This document shows, in pieces, positions 44,018-53,676 of a stretch of DNA of 56,738 bases (the first letter of the stretch is position 1; every line of letters starts with the position of its first letter). Below the pieces are notes generated by a model. That model was not told the origin of the DNA, ran no database searches, and worked only from the letters and a program-made list of their open reading frames with translations. The DNA comes from an uncultured Eubacteriales bacterium. GTDB lineage: Bacteria; Bacillota; Clostridia; Oscillospirales; Oscillospiraceae. Position numbers and translations under genes: made by a program. Location of the stretch: assembly GCA_900545405.1 (NCBI GenBank), contig UQYT01000015.1, forward strand, positions 1-56,738. The letters are read 5' to 3'.

Positions 44018-44038
44018 TTCCTTAAAGCACACTTGGGA

Positions 44039-44077
44039 GGAAGCGTTCGCCGATATTTCGGAGGAACGCTTCCTTTT
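44039..44077 (+). terminator. Attenuator-like hairpin between binding protein and ATPase genes
   Basis: GGAAGCGTTC pairs with GAACGCTTCC around an inner CCG/CGG stem and is followed by TTTT. As a partial terminator it would give more binding protein than ATPase. Confidence 0.75.
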
Positions 44078-44124
44078 GCTCAACAAGCAGGCAAAAAGCC
44101 TGGCCCCACAGAGAGGTGAAAAGC

Positions 44125-45621
44125 ATGTCCGAATTACTACTTAACGTTGAAAACGTTACCAAGACCTTCCCTGGCGTGGTTGCTTTGGACAATGTGAGTC
44201 TCAAGGTCAACAAGGGAGAGATTCACGGTCTCATTGGAGAGAACGGGGCAGGGAAAAGCACCATAATAAAGATTCTGGCCGGTATATATCGTCCGGATAG
44301 CGGGAAGCTCAGCTTTGACGGCGAGGAATACGCCGGAGATACGATAAGCGGCTCAATAGGCAGAGGCATCAGCGTCATATATCAGGAGCTCTGCCTTGAG
44401 CCATATATGACCGTATATGAGAATATTGTGCTCGGCCTGGAAGAATACAGGCACGGGTTTTACAGTGCATATGAATCGAAAAAAAAGGCTGCGAAAATAT
44501 TGGAGGAGCTTGGCCTGGAGCTGCCATTGGACACCATGCTGTGCAAGCTGGACATCGCGATGCAGCAGATGGTCGAAATAGCAAAGGCTCTTTCAAGAAA
44601 CGCAAAGCTTATAATACTGGACGAACCTACGAGCTCCATTTCCACAAAAGAGATTGATAAGCTTTTCAGCATCATGGAAAATCTCAAAAAGCGCGGAGTC
44701 TCCAGCTTGTTCGTATCCCACAAATTAGAGGAAATAGAGCGAATCTGCGACCGAATAACGATCTATCGTGACGGGAAGCTCATCAGCTCCGGTCGCACAG
44801 CCGATTATACGCGCGACCAGATGGTGCGTGATATGGTTGGGCGTGAGGTCTCAAATTATTATACGAAGACGCACACCGTGGGCAGCGACGAGGTTGTGCT
44901 AAAGGTAGATCACCTAAAATCCGTCGGGCTAGTCAGGGATGTTAGCTTCGAGTTACGCAAAGGAGAGGTGCTTGGAGTTACGGGTATGGTCGGCTCCGGC
45001 CGTACTGAGATAGCACAAGTTCTCTTTGGCCTGCACCCAGGTTACGATGGAAAGATCATAGTCAAGGGTAAAGAGTTGAAACTAAAGTCCCCTCGGCAGG
45101 CCATAGCAAATGGCATTGTTCTTGTACCTGAAAATCGCAAGGAGCAGGGTATCATCCAGCAAATGGATGTTGGCTATAATATCACGCTCGGTATATTAAA
45201 ACAGCTCATACATTTTATCTTTTGCAATAGGCGGACCGAGGAGTCCATCATTTCGAAATATATGAGTTCTCTCAGAATAAAAGCCACATCGGAAAATCAA
45301 TGTATAGGCAGTCTGAGCGGCGGCAACCAGCAAAAGGCCATACTCGCGCGCTGGATTGTCGCAAAGCCTGATGTTCTAATACTCGATGAACCTACGAGAG
45401 GCATCGACATAGGGGCTAAAGCCGAAATATATGCGATCATCAACGACCTGGCAAGCCAGGGCGTGTCGATTATTGTCATATCTTCTGAGCTGCCTGAGGT
45501 GATCAACGTCAGCGACAGGATAATGGTAGTAAGAGAAAAGCGCATCGTCGCCACACTTGAACCGGACGAATTTTCTCAAGAAAACATCCTTAACTACAGC
45601 GTGGGAGGTAAAACCAAATGA
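44125..45621 (+). CDS. Sugar ABC transporter ATPase, double-domain RbsA type (second module)
   Basis: A 498-residue tandem ATPase. Domain 1: GENGAGKSTIIKIL, MQQMVEIAKALSRN, LIILDEPTSSIS. Domain 2: degenerate P-loop GMVGSGRTE, signature LSGGNQQKAILARWI, and VLILDEPTRGIDIGA. The ATG at 44125 is preceded by GAGAGGTG; the GTG at 44116 overlaps that site. Codon use is plainly less GC-rich than in the RbsA-type gene at 8297, suggesting separate origin rather than recent duplication. Confidence 0.93.
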   Translation: MSELLLNVENVTKTFPGVVALDNVSLKVNKGEIHGLIGENGAGKSTIIKILAGIYRPDSGKLSFDGEEYAGDTISGSIGRGISVIYQELCLEPYMTVYENIVLGLEEYRHGFYSAYESKKKAAKILEELGLELPLDTMLCKLDIAMQQMVEIAKALSRNAKLIILDEPTSSISTKEIDKLFSIMENLKKRGVSSLFVSHKLEEIERICDRITIYRDGKLISSGRTADYTRDQMVRDMVGREVSNYYTKTHTVGSDEVVLKVDHLKSVGLVRDVSFELRKGEVLGVTGMVGSGRTEIAQVLFGLHPGYDGKIIVKGKELKLKSPRQAIANGIVLVPENRKEQGIIQQMDVGYNITLGILKQLIHFIFCNRRTEESIISKYMSSLRIKATSENQCIGSLSGGNQQKAILARWIVAKPDVLILDEPTRGIDIGAKAEIYAIINDLASQGVSIIVISSELPEVINVSDRIMVVREKRIVATLEPDEFSQENILNYSVGGKTK

Positions 45622-46616
45622 GTGCCAAGCAGCTCGCAGTCAAGTTTTTCATGCCTGTATACTCTTATTTCAAGCGTAATATAGCCACGATAATTGGGCT
45701 GGTGATTATGTGTTTGTTTGTCAGCCTTATTTCTCCAAAGTTCTTCTCTTGGTCGAACTTTACAAACGTATGTCGCCAGATAAGTACGAACTGCTTCATC
45801 GCGTGTGGTATGACCTTTTGCATATTGATCGGTGGTATAGACCTCAGTGTTGGCCCAGTATTGGCATTTGCAGGCGCGCTTAGTGCTTTTCTTATGGAGA
45901 CCACCACATTACCCATCTGGTTTGTCATAATAATCACAATTTCTTTGTGCTCCTTAGTCGGCCTGTTCAATGGTATCGTAATAGCCGAGACAGAGATTGC
46001 GCCGTTCATTGTTACGCTGTCTACTCAGCAAATAGTCCGAGGGTTTGCTCTCTTGCTAGGCACTGGTATGCCAATATACATTCTTAATGAGGACTTTATT
46101 AACATCGGTGTTGCCAAACTCGGCGACTTTTCGCTGCCCGTCTATTATGCCGGCGTCTTCTTTATACTGTGCTGTATCCTGCTAAACAAAACAAAGTTTG
46201 GCCGCTGCATTTATGCTATTGGCGGTAACCGCACCGCCGCAAGATTCGCTGGGATTAATGTCAAATCGAAAGAAATAATGGTATACACGCTCTCTAGCTT
46301 TCTCGCTGGAATTGCAGGCATCGTCCTGGCAGCTCGTCTTAGCTGTGGTAACCCTTCCACCGGCGAAGGCTATGAATGTGATGCTATCGCGGCCGTTGTC
46401 CTCGGCGGAGCCAGCTTTTCCGGCGGCGTGGGCACACTCGGCGGAACCTTGCTGGGCTGCTTCATGATAGGCATAATAAACAACGGTATGAACATGCTTA
46501 ACGTGACTTCGTTCTGGCAGAACGTGGCCAAGGGTCTTGTCATTCTTGCCGCTGTCATGCTTGATGTCATCCGTAAGAAGAACTCCGAGAAGCGTATCCT
46601 GCAAGCAAAGACTTGA
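45618..46616 (+). CDS. Sugar ABC transporter permease, RbsC type (second module)
   Basis: A 332-residue membrane protein with the RbsC pattern: FCILIGGIDLSVGPVLAFAG, AIGGNRTAARFAGINVKSKE and AVVLGGASFSGGVGTLGGTL. It starts in an ATGA overlap with the ATPase gene. No DUF2291, RbsD or ribokinase gene follows, unlike in the first module. Confidence 0.93.
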   Translation: MSAKQLAVKFFMPVYSYFKRNIATIIGLVIMCLFVSLISPKFFSWSNFTNVCRQISTNCFIACGMTFCILIGGIDLSVGPVLAFAGALSAFLMETTTLPIWFVIIITISLCSLVGLFNGIVIAETEIAPFIVTLSTQQIVRGFALLLGTGMPIYILNEDFINIGVAKLGDFSLPVYYAGVFFILCCILLNKTKFGRCIYAIGGNRTAARFAGINVKSKEIMVYTLSSFLAGIAGIVLAARLSCGNPSTGEGYECDAIAAVVLGGASFSGGVGTLGGTLLGCFMIGIINNGMNMLNVTSFWQNVAKGLVILAAVMLDVIRKKNSEKRILQAKT

Positions 46617-46645
46617 CGCATTGGCTTCTCAGTGCGCAAAAAGAT

Positions 46646-46680
46646 AAAGGGCTGTCCCACATTGTTGCGGCAGCCCTTTC
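46646..46680. terminator. Bidirectional terminator between importer and RpiR genes
   Basis: AAAGGGCTG (46646-46654) pairs with CAGCCCTTT (46671-46679), with T on either side in each direction. It separates the converging importer and rpiR-type/kinase operons. Confidence 0.75.
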
Positions 46681-46717
46681 TAACTGTAATTGTAAGCTTT
46701 CAGGTTCCGGAGGCGTG

Positions 46718-47569
46718 CTATTTATGCAGCACCGAATTTATTTCGAAGGAATTCATCGTAGCCTCAAGCATCGCGGGAAAGTTTCTTGAACCGTGTGAAA
46801 CGACCGCCTGATACAACGTCTCCAGGACAGTCATTGCCACTATTCTCCTCGTGATGCTGTCTCTGCCAACTGTGTGGTCCAAGGCAGACATGTAGATGGG
46901 TATGTCAATGTACTTGCCTAAAGGCGACCTCGCCGACTGAGTAATTGAGATGGTGGTGCAGCCGTTCTGCTTAGCCAACTTGGCCGCGGTGACCACATTT
47001 GAGGAGCGTCCGCTGTTCGACACAAAGATCGCCACATCATCCGGAGTTGTACGCATAGCGGACTCATATTGCTGCATGACATCCTCCTCGAAGAACGCAG
47101 GGATACATATGCGCTGGAATTTGATCTTGGCATATTCACAGACAGGCCCCGAGTCACCCGTGCAGAAGAAGAACACGGCTCTTGCCTTCAGCAGGGCCGC
47201 AAGCGCCGCGTCATACCCCTCGTTAATGAACACTTTCGTGCTTGTAAGCGAATTTGTGATGTTAGCGCAGACCTTATCATAGATCTCTGCAATTGGCTCC
47301 GCATGACCAATACTGAGCGCCTTCTCTGAATCCTCAGAGAAAGATGCGCTTGCAAATGCTTGACGCAGTTTGATATACCCGCTGAACCCCAAATCTTTGC
47401 ACAGCCTGATGACGGTTGCCTCGCTGGCGCCCGTCTCCTCTGCCAGCATGGTCAGCGTCATATCTGAGACTTTATCAAAATTATCCAGCATATATTTGGC
47501 GACTACTTTTTCGGCCCTCGGTAGATTGGGAAGCAGAAACTTCAGCTTAACTATCAAACCATCATCCAT
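46718..47569 (-). CDS. RpiR-family regulator with SIS domain
   Basis: A 283-residue regulator. Residues 1-78 are the RpiR helix-turn-helix domain (LTMLAEETGASEATVIRLCK then DLGFSGYIKLRQAF); residues 110-255 are a SIS sugar-phosphate-binding domain (FFFCTGDSGPVCEYAKIKFQ, IFVSNSGRSSNVVTAAKLAK). I chose the ATG at 47569 with GAGGG upstream. It follows the FGGY kinase gene and would sense the phosphosugar that kinase makes, controlling the importer at 43025 and perhaps the transketolase operon at 49466. Confidence 0.92.
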   Translation of the reverse strand: MDDGLIVKLKFLLPNLPRAEKVVAKYMLDNFDKVSDMTLTMLAEETGASEATVIRLCKDLGFSGYIKLRQAFASASFSEDSEKALSIGHAEPIAEIYDKVCANITNSLTSTKVFINEGYDAALAALLKARAVFFFCTGDSGPVCEYAKIKFQRICIPAFFEEDVMQQYESAMRTTPDDVAIFVSNSGRSSNVVTAAKLAKQNGCTTISITQSARSPLGKYIDIPIYMSALDHTVGRDSITRRIVAMTVLETLYQAVVSHGSRNFPAMLEATMNSFEINSVLHK

Positions 47570-47591
47570 TAAATATCCCTCATTTCCGTAA

Positions 47592-49136
47592 TCAGCCCAA
47601 GCCAGAAGTGAGATCGGCAAGGGCGTGCATGTCATTTTTTAACGAGATATACACAGATTTATAAATATTATAATACATCGAATATGTTTCGTAAAGTGCT
47701 GTTTGGGGCCTGACATGTCGAACTGTATTGCTCCAGCTTTCGATTTCCTCAAAGTCCCCGGCAACGCCAACCGCCACGGCGGCAAGAAACGCGTCGCCGA
47801 ACGGCGCCTCTACGTTTGCCCCCATGCAGTCGAGCCCCACTCCGGTTATGTCGGATATGATTTGGGTCCAGAGCACCGAGCGGCTGCCGCCGCCTACGAT
47901 CTTCATGGCAGGCAAATCCAAGCCTCCGTCAAAATCCTCCATGATGTGTCTGAGAGCGTAGCCCACGGATTCCAGAACGGCATGGTAGATGTCTGCCTGG
48001 GTATGTCTGAGGCTAAGTCCCATGAGCACGCTGCGCGCCCTGGTATCCCAGATAGGGCTGCGTTCTCCCATAAAATACGGGAGCATAATGAGGCCGTTGC
48101 TGCCCGCAGGCACGTTGGCCGCCGCCTTTTCGAGCACATCAAAAGGTATCTTACCTTCACCGCCCAGGAGGCTCTCGCAGGCAAACGTTTCGGAATACCA
48201 GCGTGTGATTGCTCCGGCCGTGGATATTGCAGAGAGAGTATGCCGCATCTTTTTCGGTTCCTTCACATACGGCATTGAAATACACCGCGGGCTGTTCGGC
48301 TTGCTCTTGTGAAGCAGGCCCCAGTTCAGGCTGGTCGAAAGGATGACAACACTGTCCCCCTCCCGGACGGCGCCAGCCGCCAGTGTCGAGGCCAGGCAAT
48401 CTACGCAGCCTGCGGCCACCGGCAACCCTTCCCGAAGGCCCAGTTCCTTCGCAGCCTCTGCCGTGAGCCCACCGGCTATATCTGTCGGCGAAAGAATGCG
48501 CGAAGGCTGCTTCTCTCTGGGGATACCAAGAATGCCGAGCATCTCGTCTGACCAGTCTGCAGCCTCGAAGTCATATATGCCTCCGATGTTGCCCGCCGTT
48601 GTGTAGTCGGTCACTAGCTCGCCGGTAAGCTTATAAATGACATAATGATTAGGCTGAACCAGCACCGCAGTCCTCTCCCAGTTTTCTGGTTCATTCTCTT
48701 TGATCCACAGCATCTTTGTAAAACCATAATATGAATCAACGCCGTTTTCGGTAATGCGGTACAGTTTATCGAGGTCTATGTTTTTCCCGAGCCTGTCTGC
48801 AATGTCGCCTGCTCTGCGATCCATCCAGATGATGCAGGGGCGAATGGGCTCCATGTTCTTATCCAAGGGGATTCCACTGCCTCCGTTCAATCCGCTTATA
48901 CACATACCCTCGACGCGCTTGGGATCAACTCCGCTTTCCTTCACAACATTCCTTATCGTATCCTTCGATGCCTTCACCCAGGGGTCAGGCCAGCACTCCG
49001 CCCACGCAGGCCGCGGCGTAAGTATGGAATAAAACTCAGTTGACGAAGACAGAATTCTGCCTCTTTCATCGGTCAGAACCGCCTTCGTGCTTGATGTTCC
49101 GATGTCGACGCCTATCAGATATCTTTCAATGTGCAT
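47592..49136 (-). CDS. FGGY-family carbohydrate kinase (xylulokinase-like)
   Basis: A 514-residue FGGY kinase. N-terminal YLIGVDIGTSSTKAVLTDER (phosphate loop), catalytic-region IIWMDRRAGDIADRL, and C-terminal FGGY area with LPYFMGERSPIWD and KIVGGGSRSVLWTQIISDIT. It is closer to xylulokinase/gluconokinase in these motifs than the kinase at 4943, which is glycerol-kinase-like, so the two modules probably treat different sugars. Transcribed with the RpiR gene, divergently from the transketolase operon. LsrK-type (autoinducer-2) or ketotetrose kinase activity is possible. Confidence 0.9.
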   Translation of the reverse strand: MHIERYLIGVDIGTSSTKAVLTDERGRILSSSTEFYSILTPRPAWAECWPDPWVKASKDTIRNVVKESGVDPKRVEGMCISGLNGGSGIPLDKNMEPIRPCIIWMDRRAGDIADRLGKNIDLDKLYRITENGVDSYYGFTKMLWIKENEPENWERTAVLVQPNHYVIYKLTGELVTDYTTAGNIGGIYDFEAADWSDEMLGILGIPREKQPSRILSPTDIAGGLTAEAAKELGLREGLPVAAGCVDCLASTLAAGAVREGDSVVILSTSLNWGLLHKSKPNSPRCISMPYVKEPKKMRHTLSAISTAGAITRWYSETFACESLLGGEGKIPFDVLEKAAANVPAGSNGLIMLPYFMGERSPIWDTRARSVLMGLSLRHTQADIYHAVLESVGYALRHIMEDFDGGLDLPAMKIVGGGSRSVLWTQIISDITGVGLDCMGANVEAPFGDAFLAAVAVGVAGDFEEIESWSNTVRHVRPQTALYETYSMYYNIYKSVYISLKNDMHALADLTSGLG

Positions 49137-49179
49137 GTCATTCAGCCTCCGTTTTAGTACTCCGGTTTTGCTTTCTTCT

Positions 49180-49207
49180 ATTATAATTGTTTTTTTAATA
49201 TTGTCAA
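49180..49207 (-). promoter_or_regulatory. Promoter of the kinase-rpiR operon
   Basis: On the minus strand TTGACA (49207-49202), 16 bases, TATAAT (49185-49180), ahead of the kinase start at 49136. Confidence 0.78.
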
Positions 49208-49372
49208 TTTTAATGTGATAATATGAATGTCATCTTCAGGGCGTGCGGTTATTAATTTGCATTTTATATTTTTAAATTCGGAATAATAGATCATTATAGT
49301 TGCAAATTTAGCCTATTTATGCGCTATTATCTTATTAATTGTGACTATTATATTTTTTTATATTTGTTTTTG

Positions 49373-49400
49373 TTGACTTATTTTGAAGTGATGCTATAAT
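49373..49400 (+). promoter_or_regulatory. Promoter of the transketolase/dehydrogenase operon
   Basis: TTGACT (49373-49378), 16 bases, TATAAT (49395-49400) preceded by TGC (extended -10). The first gene starts at 49466 after AGGAGGG. Confidence 0.78.
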
Positions 49401-49465
49401 TGTGTCAGAAATAATCCATCATATTTAATATTATTATTTGCGTAGTTAACAGGAGGGAAGTTACA

Positions 49466-50296
49466 ATGCGAAGCTCGTCCAGCCTCGCTTTGCGAGCAAA
49501 CGAAATAAGAAAGCTTATATTACATATGTCGTATACGGCTGGAGCGGAGGGGGCCCACATCGGCTCGGCGCTGTCGATTGCCGATATCATATCCGTTCTT
49601 TACTTCGATACGATGAAAGTGGATCCGAAATCTCCCGAAATGGCTGACAGAGATTATTTTATTCTAAGCAAAGGGCACGGTGCTTTGGCACAATATGCGG
49701 CCCTGGCGCTACGCGGCTACTTTGAACTGAGCGAGCTTGACTCCTTTGTGCAGACCAACACTCGCATAGGGTGCCACCCCAGCGCAGGCAGTCTGCCCGG
49801 GCTTGAAATGCCTGCAGGCTCGCTTGGGCATGGTCCCGCCCTTGGGTGTGGTATCGCCGTTGCCTGCAAGGCAGATGGCGGAAAAAACAGAATATTCATC
49901 CTCGTTGGTGACGGGGAATCTGAGGAAGGCAGCGTGTGGGAAGCGGCTCAAATTGCCGTTAGCAGGGGGTTGGACAACCTTACCTTCATCGTCGATAGGA
50001 ACGGTCTTCAGTACGGCGGCACAACTGACGGGATTGCGCATCTTCATAACTGCGAGTCTAGGTGGCGTGCATTCGGCTGGGACGTTATTACCGTAGACGG
50101 CCACGACGTATATGCGGTGAAGGCCGCGCTGGACTCGGCTCAGAGCGGACCAAAGTGTATAGTTGCCCGCACCGTCAAAGGCAAGGGCGTGTCATTCATG
50201 GAAAACGATAACTCCTGGCACCATTCCGCACTCTCTCGTGAAAAATATCTGGCTGCCATGGCAGAGTTGGGGGAAGAAGACAATGTCAACATTTAA
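49466..50296 (+). CDS. Transketolase, N-terminal subunit (second module)
   Basis: A 276-residue ThDP-binding half. Motifs: GAEGAHIGSALSIADIISVL, FILSKGHGALAQYAAL, GLEMPAGSLGHGPALGCGIA, and the ThDP site GDGESEEGSVWEAAQ ... DRNGLQ. It overlaps the C-terminal subunit gene by 14 bases. It differs clearly from the subunit at 3193 and is the first gene of an operon that continues into a full dehydrogenase complex. Confidence 0.92.
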   Translation: MRSSSSLALRANEIRKLILHMSYTAGAEGAHIGSALSIADIISVLYFDTMKVDPKSPEMADRDYFILSKGHGALAQYAALALRGYFELSELDSFVQTNTRIGCHPSAGSLPGLEMPAGSLGHGPALGCGIAVACKADGGKNRIFILVGDGESEEGSVWEAAQIAVSRGLDNLTFIVDRNGLQYGGTTDGIAHLHNCESRWRAFGWDVITVDGHDVYAVKAALDSAQSGPKCIVARTVKGKGVSFMENDNSWHHSALSREKYLAAMAELGEEDNVNI

Positions 50297-51278
50297 GTTC
50301 AGCGCTAAGCTCTTATCCCGGGCTGCAGAACTCAAGTCCAGACCATTTTTCGGTCTGGCGCTGGGGGAACTCATCTCCTCAGACGAGAGCATATTTTTCG
50401 TGTCAGCCGACTCGGGCAGAGCCTGCTCCTACGACGGGCTGCGGTCCCGGTTCCCTGACAGAGTCGTGGAATGCGGAATATGTGAGCAGGCTGCAGTCGG
50501 CGTTGCCGCTGGCCTAAGCAAGCGTGGAAAGCGCCCAATATACTTTGCTTTTGCTCCCTTTGCGTCCGAGCGCTGCTTTGAGCAGATCAGGGTTGACATT
50601 GCCTATGCGATGTCAAATGTTATCATTGTCGGCGCAGAATCTGGCGTCGCCGCCGGGACCCAGGGAATAACTCACTACGGCTGGGAGGACATGGCTGTTA
50701 TGCGCGTTCTGCCCGGGATGACAGTGATGCAGCCAGCCGACAATCTAGAGCTGCTCGGCTGCCTCAACTATGCGCTATCGACGACTGGCCCGGTGTACAT
50801 TCGCTTGAGCGGTGGAAAGATACCGCGGCCAATATATGACTCCGTGCCGGACCTGCAGGGTGCCCCAATGAAGGTACTAAGCCGAGGAAAAGACGTTAAT
50901 ATACTCGCGGCCGGCTTTGTCCTGAGCGAGGTGCTGGACGCCTGCAATTTGCTCAAGGACGCTGGAATCGACGCCGGCGCGGTGGATGCACGAATCGTAA
51001 AACCGCTCGATGAGACCTGCTTAACAGGACTTTCTGATTGTGGACTTATTGTCACCGCCGAAGAGCACAGCCGACTTGGCGGCCTTGGCTCGGCTGTGGC
51101 GGAGTTCATTACGGACAGAGCCCTTCCGTGTCGACTCCTCCGGCTCGGCTTTCCCGATAGTTATCCTTGCCGGGTATCCAACTCCGCAGTAATGATGACG
51201 CAATATGGTCTGGATGCGCAGGGCATAGCTTCAAGCGTGCTGGCTGTTCTCAAAAGCAAAAATTCTTCTGATCTTTGA
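50283..51278 (+). CDS. Transketolase, C-terminal subunit (second module)
   Basis: A 331-residue partner, about 23 residues longer than its counterpart at 4020. The activating glutamate lies in VECGICEQAAVGVAAG, and THYGWEDMAVMRVLPGM corresponds to the conserved histidine block, with one histidine (HHS in the other copy) replaced by Tyr-Gly. That change near the substrate channel suggests a different donor or acceptor. I chose the ATG at 50283 (GGGGGAAG upstream). Confidence 0.9.
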   Translation: MSTFKFSAKLLSRAAELKSRPFFGLALGELISSDESIFFVSADSGRACSYDGLRSRFPDRVVECGICEQAAVGVAAGLSKRGKRPIYFAFAPFASERCFEQIRVDIAYAMSNVIIVGAESGVAAGTQGITHYGWEDMAVMRVLPGMTVMQPADNLELLGCLNYALSTTGPVYIRLSGGKIPRPIYDSVPDLQGAPMKVLSRGKDVNILAAGFVLSEVLDACNLLKDAGIDAGAVDARIVKPLDETCLTGLSDCGLIVTAEEHSRLGGLGSAVAEFITDRALPCRLLRLGFPDSYPCRVSNSAVMMTQYGLDAQGIASSVLAVLKSKNSSDL

Positions 51279-51300
51279 TGCTTTGAAAGGAGCGGGTCAT

Positions 51301-52668
51301 ATGGTTTTCGATCTTGCGGTAATCGGAGGAGGCCCGGCGGGCTATCACGCCGCTCAGCTGGCCGCAGTAAGCGGTTTGAAAACCGTGCTCTTTGAGAAGG
51401 AGGCCATTGGCGGCACCTGCATGAACAGAGGCTGTATACCCGCGAAGGTGCTCCTGCACAGCGCCAGGCTCTGCCGTGATATGCATTCCGGCCAGGTTTA
51501 CGGCGTCAGTGGTAGCGCGGGCATAGACCATGCTTCTGTAATTGCCCGCAAAGACAGGGTAGTCAAGGCCCTTGGTTCCGCTCTTCTAAGTATGGAGAAG
51601 CGGTACGGCGTAAGCGTTGTGTTTTCGGCTGCAAAGCTTTGCGGAGCGCGGAACAGCGGCTTTCTTATTGAAGCCGGCGGCTTGGAGTATTCTGCCAAAA
51701 ACGTTATTTGCGCCTGCGGCTCTAAAAACATATTGCCCAATATATCGGGGCTGCAGGAGAGCATGGCCGGTGGCTGGGCAGTGACCAGCGATCAGCTGTT
51801 GAATTCCAACAGTGTGCCAGAGAGTCTGACAATAATCGGCGGCGGTGTGATTGGAATAGAATTTGCGTCCTACTTTAGCGCGGCCGGGACCAGGGTAAGC
51901 ATTATTGAAGCCGCGGACCACATAGGCGGAGACATCGACTCCGACCTCGCTGTGGCCCTGAGAGCGCGCCTGGAAGAGGAGGGCATCTCCGTCTCCACCG
52001 GTCGCAGAGTGTATAGGCTGAAGCATGGAGAGGTGCACTCGATGACGGCTGATGGCAGAGTGGAAACCTCAAGCTCTGAGATGGTGTTGATTTGCGTGGG
52101 TCGTCGTCCGGATTTTGACGGTGTTGGCATTGAGTCGCTGGGCCTAAGCCCGTCCTCCATCGCAATCAGCAATCTCTCTGCCGGAGTACCCGGCATCTAC
52201 TTCATTGGCGACTGCAACGGCAGGGCAATGCTTGCAGGCGCTGCCTATACAGAGGCAGAGGTTGCGGTCGACAACATTAGAAAAATTCCCTCGAAGGTGA
52301 ATTACGACCTGATTCCGTCAATGATTTTCACCAGCCCTGAGCTCGCCTGTGTTGGTCTTACGGAAGAGAAGGCTAAATCCAGAGGGCTAGACGTCGTATC
52401 CGCCAAGGTTTCCATGAACTCCAGCGGAAGATATATGGCAGAAAACGAGAGGGGCAAGGGGATCATTAAGGCTGTCGCCGAAGTTGGCAGCGGAAGGCTT
52501 CTTGGTGTTCACGCCTTTGGCGATTATGCCACGGAGTTCATTCTGGCAGCAGAAATCATGGTCGATTCTGGCTATACGGCTAATCGTGCGGCACGGGCCA
52601 TGTACCCGCACCCCACGGACAGCGAAGCTATGAAGGCCGTCTTTGAGGAGTTGGCAAAGAAAATATAA
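51301..52668 (+). CDS. lpdA: Dihydrolipoamide dehydrogenase (E3)
   Basis: A 455-residue flavoprotein disulfide reductase: FAD loop IGGGPAGYHAAQ, redox pair GGTCMNRGC (Cys40, Cys45), NAD loop TIIGGGVIGIEFASYF, FAD motif GIYFIGDCNG, and the interface catalytic YPHPTDSEA near the C-terminus. It reoxidises the lipoyl group of E2 and makes NADH. The ATG at 51301 follows AAAGGAG. E3 is usually last in such operons; here it precedes E1 and E2. Confidence 0.94.
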   Translation: MVFDLAVIGGGPAGYHAAQLAAVSGLKTVLFEKEAIGGTCMNRGCIPAKVLLHSARLCRDMHSGQVYGVSGSAGIDHASVIARKDRVVKALGSALLSMEKRYGVSVVFSAAKLCGARNSGFLIEAGGLEYSAKNVICACGSKNILPNISGLQESMAGGWAVTSDQLLNSNSVPESLTIIGGGVIGIEFASYFSAAGTRVSIIEAADHIGGDIDSDLAVALRARLEEEGISVSTGRRVYRLKHGEVHSMTADGRVETSSSEMVLICVGRRPDFDGVGIESLGLSPSSIAISNLSAGVPGIYFIGDCNGRAMLAGAAYTEAEVAVDNIRKIPSKVNYDLIPSMIFTSPELACVGLTEEKAKSRGLDVVSAKVSMNSSGRYMAENERGKGIIKAVAEVGSGRLLGVHAFGDYATEFILAAEIMVDSGYTANRAARAMYPHPTDSEAMKAVFEELAKKI

Positions 52669-52692
52669 AAGCATCCGGCGGGAGGGGATATT

Positions 52693-53658
52693 ATGCAGCT
52701 CGATAGGGTTTTGGCCATCGATCTATACAAGAAAATGCTGTTAATCAGGAGATTTGAGGAAAAAGTTTTTGTCACTTTCTCCACCGGCGCCATACCTGGG
52801 ACCATACATCAGTGCATGGGTGAAGAGGCGACCAATGTTGGTATCGCAGTAAACATGGGCGACAGGGACTATATGACCTTCACTCACCGTTGCCACGGGC
52901 TATGCCTTGCAAGGGGTGTGGAACCTCGCAAGATGCTAGCTGAGATGTTCGGGAAAAAAACAGGTGTCTGCAAAGGCATGGGCGGCTCAATTCACTACGC
53001 CGATGCTGAGCACGGTCTCATGGGCACGAACGGAATAGTTGGCGCCAGCGTTCCCCAAGCGGTCGGTGCGGCTTGGTTCTGCCAGTACAAGGAGACGGGC
53101 GGCGTAGCCTTCTCCGTTTTTGGCGACGGCTGTAGCAACCATGGGACAGTGCATGAGTCGATGAACCTGGCATCCATTTGGAAACTGCCCATAATATTCA
53201 TCTGCGTCAACAACCTATACGGCTTCTCCATGCCCTTCAGATTGAGCACCTCGGTTGAAAACATCGCTGACCGCGCGTCTGCCTACAGCATGCCCGGTGT
53301 TATTATGGACGGCATGGATGTTGAGGATGTATATGCCAAAGTCAAGGATGCCGTAGAATATGTTCGGCACGGGAACGGGCCAATATTGCTTGAGAGCAAG
53401 ACATACCGCTATCGCGGCCATTCGCGCATGGAAAAGGGCACTGTTTACAGAAGTCAGGAGGAAATAGACTACTGGAAGTCGCGCGACCCAATTATCACCT
53501 ATCGAGAGAAGCTCGTTAGCGAATACGGTCTTTCCGAAGCTGAATTTCAAATGATGGAAGATGAAATATCTGAAACTCTAGTGGACGCGCTTGCCTTTGC
53601 CGAAAGCAGCCCAAGTCCTGAACCCGACGAGTTCCTGAAGTATGTGTACGCGACCTGA
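52693..53658 (+). CDS. 2-oxoacid/acetoin dehydrogenase E1, alpha subunit
   Basis: A 321-residue E1 alpha. ThDP motif FGDGCSNHGTVHESMNLAS ending CVNN (about 143-174), phosphorylation-loop-like region YRYRGHSRMEKG, and MGGSIHYADAEHGLMGTNGI, which is close to the AcoA (acetoin) and PdhA pattern. Without lipoate it would only decarboxylate or cleave its substrate; with E2 and E3 downstream and upstream it forms a full complex. Substrate (pyruvate, branched 2-oxoacid, acetoin or a related alpha-hydroxyketone) is not decided by these motifs. Confidence 0.9.
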   Translation: MQLDRVLAIDLYKKMLLIRRFEEKVFVTFSTGAIPGTIHQCMGEEATNVGIAVNMGDRDYMTFTHRCHGLCLARGVEPRKMLAEMFGKKTGVCKGMGGSIHYADAEHGLMGTNGIVGASVPQAVGAAWFCQYKETGGVAFSVFGDGCSNHGTVHESMNLASIWKLPIIFICVNNLYGFSMPFRLSTSVENIADRASAYSMPGVIMDGMDVEDVYAKVKDAVEYVRHGNGPILLESKTYRYRGHSRMEKGTVYRSQEEIDYWKSRDPIITYREKLVSEYGLSEAEFQMMEDEISETLVDALAFAESSPSPEPDEFLKYVYAT

Positions 53659-53676
53659 GCGTTGGGAGGTGTAAAA

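Larger units (their letters stand above)
49137..49465. other. AT-rich divergent promoter region of the second sugar module
   Basis: 329 bases without a gene, holding two promoters pointing apart (49180-49207 and 49373-49400) and repeats resembling those before the importer: ATTCGGAATAAT (49276-49287), ATAAT-agatc-ATTAT (49283-49297) and GAAATAAT (49408-49415). Nothing protein-coding is seen. Confidence 0.6.
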
